In this document: one piece after another, positions 61,924 through 64,000 of the stretch
How positions within the stretch are numbered: position 1 is the stretch's first letter
Layout: each line of letters starts with the position of its first letter
DNA from: Lentilactobacillus kefiri
Lineage (GTDB): Bacteria > Bacillota > Bacilli > Lactobacillales > Lactobacillaceae
Direction of reading: 5' to 3'
Length of the DNA: 64,000 nucleotides
Assembly (NCBI RefSeq): GCF_007989105.1
Contig: NZ_BJVK01000004.1
Span: 51,143 to 115,142 of the forward strand
Notes under the pieces: generated by a model
What the model was told of the DNA's origin: nothing
Databases searched by the model: none
The model's input: the letters and a program-made list of their open reading frames with translations, nothing else
Position numbers and translations under genes: made by a program

Positions 61924-62616
61924 CTATATCTTTGTGTGAACAACAAATCGGTACCTGGCAACCTGTGGCGCATAACTGGCGTAAAGCATTTCGGCCACCA
62001 ATAGCCAAGAATAGCCGACAAGGCAGGCACCCAATGTGTCAGTTGGAAAATGGGCATTCAAATAAACTCTTGAAAGCATGACCAGTCCCAACACAACAAT
62101 TAACAGCGCCTTGATAATGAGTCGAATCCACCGGCGTTCAATTAATGGCAGCACAATGATCCACAGAATGGCAGCCACCAAGAAAATTCCCAGGACATGC
62201 CCGCTTGGAAAGCTGTAGCCACTGTCGACGCCCAAATGCAGCGGTGGTCGATGACGTCGAACCAGCTGCTTAACAACGCCATCAATAATCCCGCCACCGG
62301 AAATTGTGACTAAAGCCCATAAAGCAGGTACTTTGTACTTAAATCCCCAAAGGAAAAAAGCAGCAATAAAGACCCAGAATCCGTCCATTACCGGACTAGA
62401 TAGAAAACTGACGATTGAATAAAAATGTTCAAGACCTGGCGTTGGTGAAGAGCCTTGGATAGCAGTTGTAAAAACTGAATCTAAAAATTGCAAATAATCA
62501 AAATTGAATGCCACCGAAACCGATAGCAAACCCGTAAAACACAAACTAACAATCAATTTGATTAACCGGTTTGGATCTCGTTCCATGAGCATGTAGTCTT
62601 CGTTTCCGTACATCAT
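61924..62616 (-). CDS. PAP2 family membrane phosphatase
   Basis: Integral membrane phosphatase, probably on lipid phosphates such as phosphatidic acid or undecaprenyl diphosphate. 230 residues, about six membrane segments. The three PAP2 signatures are complete: KQLVRRHRPP (KX6RP), FPSGH, and SRVYLNAHFPTD (SRX5HX3D), with the catalytic histidines in the second and third. Start ATG 62616 follows GAGAGG. The physiological lipid cannot be told from sequence. Confidence 0.9.
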   Translation of the reverse strand: MMYGNEDYMLMERDPNRLIKLIVSLCFTGLLSVSVAFNFDYLQFLDSVFTTAIQGSSPTPGLEHFYSIVSFLSSPVMDGFWVFIAAFFLWGFKYKVPALWALVTISGGGIIDGVVKQLVRRHRPPLHLGVDSGYSFPSGHVLGIFLVAAILWIIVLPLIERRWIRLIIKALLIVVLGLVMLSRVYLNAHFPTDTLGACLVGYSWLLVAEMLYASYAPQVARYRFVVHTKI

Positions 62617-62726
62617 TTCAACAACCTCTCGTATGTATTACTCAAAAACGAGTATATCACAAATCGGAAACCTGGTTTTTGGTTTCTGAAGTTTTTTAGC
62701 CATCTTTTAATTATTTGCAGAAAGAG

Positions 62727-62732
62727 TATAAT
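62727..62732 (+). promoter_or_regulatory. Possible -10 box of the TSUP-DUF1634 unit
   Basis: TATAAT at 62727-62732, about 40 bases before the start. No convincing -35 box is present at 16-18 bases, so the promoter is tentative. Confidence 0.4.
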
Positions 62733-62771
62733 TTTGTGAGTTGGTATCTGCAATTATAGGGAGTGAAAAAC

Positions 62772-63608
62772 TTGATAAATTATGCATTATTGATGATTGG
62801 GATCGGGATATTTGCTGGATTTGCCGGCGCAATCCTCGGTTTGGGCGGTGGAATCATTTTAACCCCGATTTTAACCTTGCTGATGGGGGTTGATATTAAA
62901 TACGCGATTGGTGCCAGTATCATCGCTGTCATTGCCACCAGTTCCGGTGCCACCATTGCTTATCTGAACGATAAAGTGCTCAATTTGCGAGTTGCAATGT
63001 TTCTTGAAATTGCTACGACCCTTGGAGCTTTGAGTGGCGCCTTGCTAACCGGCGTCATTGATCCCAAATATTTGTACATATTGTTTGGGTTACTGCTATT
63101 ATTCTCCGGGTACAATATGATTCGCAAATTAATCAGTCACCAAGAAGTCCTGCACCGGGCTCATCCCGATAAGATGTCCGCCAAGTTCAAGCTGGACAGC
63201 AGCTACTTCGACAACGTTGAGGGGAAAACAATCAACTATGAAGTTGAACACATCCCCGGTGGTCTGGCCGTGATGTACGGTGCCGGAATTGCCAGTGGTT
63301 TACTGGGAATCGGTTCTGGCGCATTTAAAGTCATGGCAATGGACACCGTCATGAAAATGCCGCTTAAGCCCTCTACTTCTACAAGTAATCTGATGATGGG
63401 CGTGACGGCTGCGGCAAGTGCAACTGTCTACTTCTTCAACGGTTCCATTAAGCCAATGATTGCGGTGCCCCTCGCATTGGGAATCCTGGTTGGTGCCAGA
63501 ATTGGTTCACGGATCATGCGTGACATGTCAGCCCGTTCTATTCGAATGATTTTTGTACCCATTTTATTTTACATTGGAATCGAAATGTTCATGAAGGGGA
63601 TCAGATAA
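62772..63608 (+). CDS. Sulfite exporter TauE/SafE (TSUP) family membrane protein
   Basis: Membrane transporter of the TSUP family, which exports sulfur-containing organic or inorganic anions. The substrate is unknown here. About 278 residues, eight hydrophobic segments. The two repeats are visible: GFAGAILGLGGGIILTPIL near the start and GIASGLLGIGSGAFKVMAM in the second half. I prefer TTG 62772 as start, since GGGAGTGA lies 5 bases before it. The GTG at 62763 overlaps that site. Directly followed by the DUF1634 gene, a common pair. Confidence 0.9.
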   Translation: MINYALLMIGIGIFAGFAGAILGLGGGIILTPILTLLMGVDIKYAIGASIIAVIATSSGATIAYLNDKVLNLRVAMFLEIATTLGALSGALLTGVIDPKYLYILFGLLLLFSGYNMIRKLISHQEVLHRAHPDKMSAKFKLDSSYFDNVEGKTINYEVEHIPGGLAVMYGAGIASGLLGIGSGAFKVMAMDTVMKMPLKPSTSTSNLMMGVTAAASATVYFFNGSIKPMIAVPLALGILVGARIGSRIMRDMSARSIRMIFVPILFYIGIEMFMKGIR

Positions 63609-63989
63609 ATGGCTAACAATTCTAATAAACAAACAAACGAGGAAATGGCCGACGTCCAACTCATCATTGGCAAAATTCTCCGACTGGGGGTCATGATTTC
63701 AGCAACCGTCATGTTGATTGGCCTGCTGCTATTAATCGTCAAAGGAAACGGTGGCTACCCCAACAACGCTTTTCCAACCGACTTCACAGACATTTGGATT
63801 GGGATTGTGCAATTGAGACCCTACGCCATCATGATGCTGGGAATCTTTCTGCTAATCCTGACACCCGTGTTGCGAGTTGTCGTTTCAATCTACTCATTCC
63901 ATCAAGAAGGTGACCATTTATACGTGGTCATTACAACGATTGTTTTGATCATTCTGGGAATCAGCTTTGTATTTGGAATATTCAGATAA
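63609..63989 (+). CDS. DUF1634 family membrane protein
   Basis: 126-residue protein with three predicted membrane helices (about residues 21-43, 68-95, 103-125) and a polar N-terminus. Its ATG follows the TSUP stop codon with no gap, so translation is coupled. DUF1634 proteins are regularly encoded next to TSUP genes, so it is probably a partner subunit. No biochemical role is established that I can name. Confidence 0.85.
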   Translation: MANNSNKQTNEEMADVQLIIGKILRLGVMISATVMLIGLLLLIVKGNGGYPNNAFPTDFTDIWIGIVQLRPYAIMMLGIFLLILTPVLRVVVSIYSFHQEGDHLYVVITTIVLIILGISFVFGIFR

Positions 63990-64000
63990 AAATACTGTAT

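Overview
The window is an ordinary, densely coded stretch of a low-GC Gram-positive chromosome. It is almost certainly from the family Lactobacillaceae, most likely a heterofermentative species close to Lentilactobacillus. That placement is inferred from protein style and gene order (CtsR-ClpC without McsAB, CamS next to gatCAB, rplQ-ecfA1-ecfA2-ecfT-truA-rplM-rpsI, a Lactobacillales-type element after rplQ) and was not tested by any search. Nearly everything is read from the minus strand. Only four genes are on the plus strand: a DUF2187-like protein, a prepilin peptidase, and a TSUP/DUF1634 pair.

Layout from left to right. 1-2.75 kb: deoxynucleoside catabolism (deoC-deoB-deoD, and the first 15 codons of a further gene). 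2.8-5.9 kb: a three-gene glycine betaine ABC transporter (opuAA-AB-AC) whose permease gene carries an in-frame TAA. 6.1-11.9 kb: gatC-gatA-gatB-dagK-rlmD. 11.9-17.4 kb: pcrA-ligA-camS. 17.4-21.1 kb: a PurK-like ATP-grasp enzyme, xpt, a cell-wall glucosaminidase, a divergent DUF2187-like gene and an ECF transporter S component. 21.1-43.2 kb: the main translation block, made of rpsL-rpsG-fusA, then the S10-spc-alpha cluster from rpsJ to rplQ, then ecfA1-ecfA2-ecfT, truA, rplM and rpsI. 43.3-54.6 kb: prepilin peptidase, rpoB-rpoC and ctsR-clpC. 54.8-55.7 kb: eight tRNA genes in one transcription unit. 55.8-64 kb: serS under a Ser T-box, a deoxynucleoside kinase, lacD, lysP under a lysine riboswitch, a GNAT acetyltransferase, a PAP2 phosphatase and the TSUP/DUF1634 pair.

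The genes work together in clear groups. The ribosome and transcription core is supported by serS, gatCAB and tRNAs. Salvage is represented by deoCBD, xpt and the deoxynucleoside kinase. Vitamin uptake is represented by the EcfA1A2T energizing module and one S component. RNA-level regulation is visible in several places: T-box (serS), lysine riboswitch (lysP), a probable L17 downstream element, a possible L13 leader, and terminator-like hairpins inside the rpoB leader and the rpsG-fusA gap.

I found no insertion sequence, prophage, CRISPR array, restriction or defence island, and no clearly new multi-gene system. The points most worth a second look are the opuAB nonsense codon, the structured 3' UTR of serS, the rpoB leader hairpin, the palindrome at the ECF S-component promoter, and an RlmD protein without the iron-sulfur cysteines.
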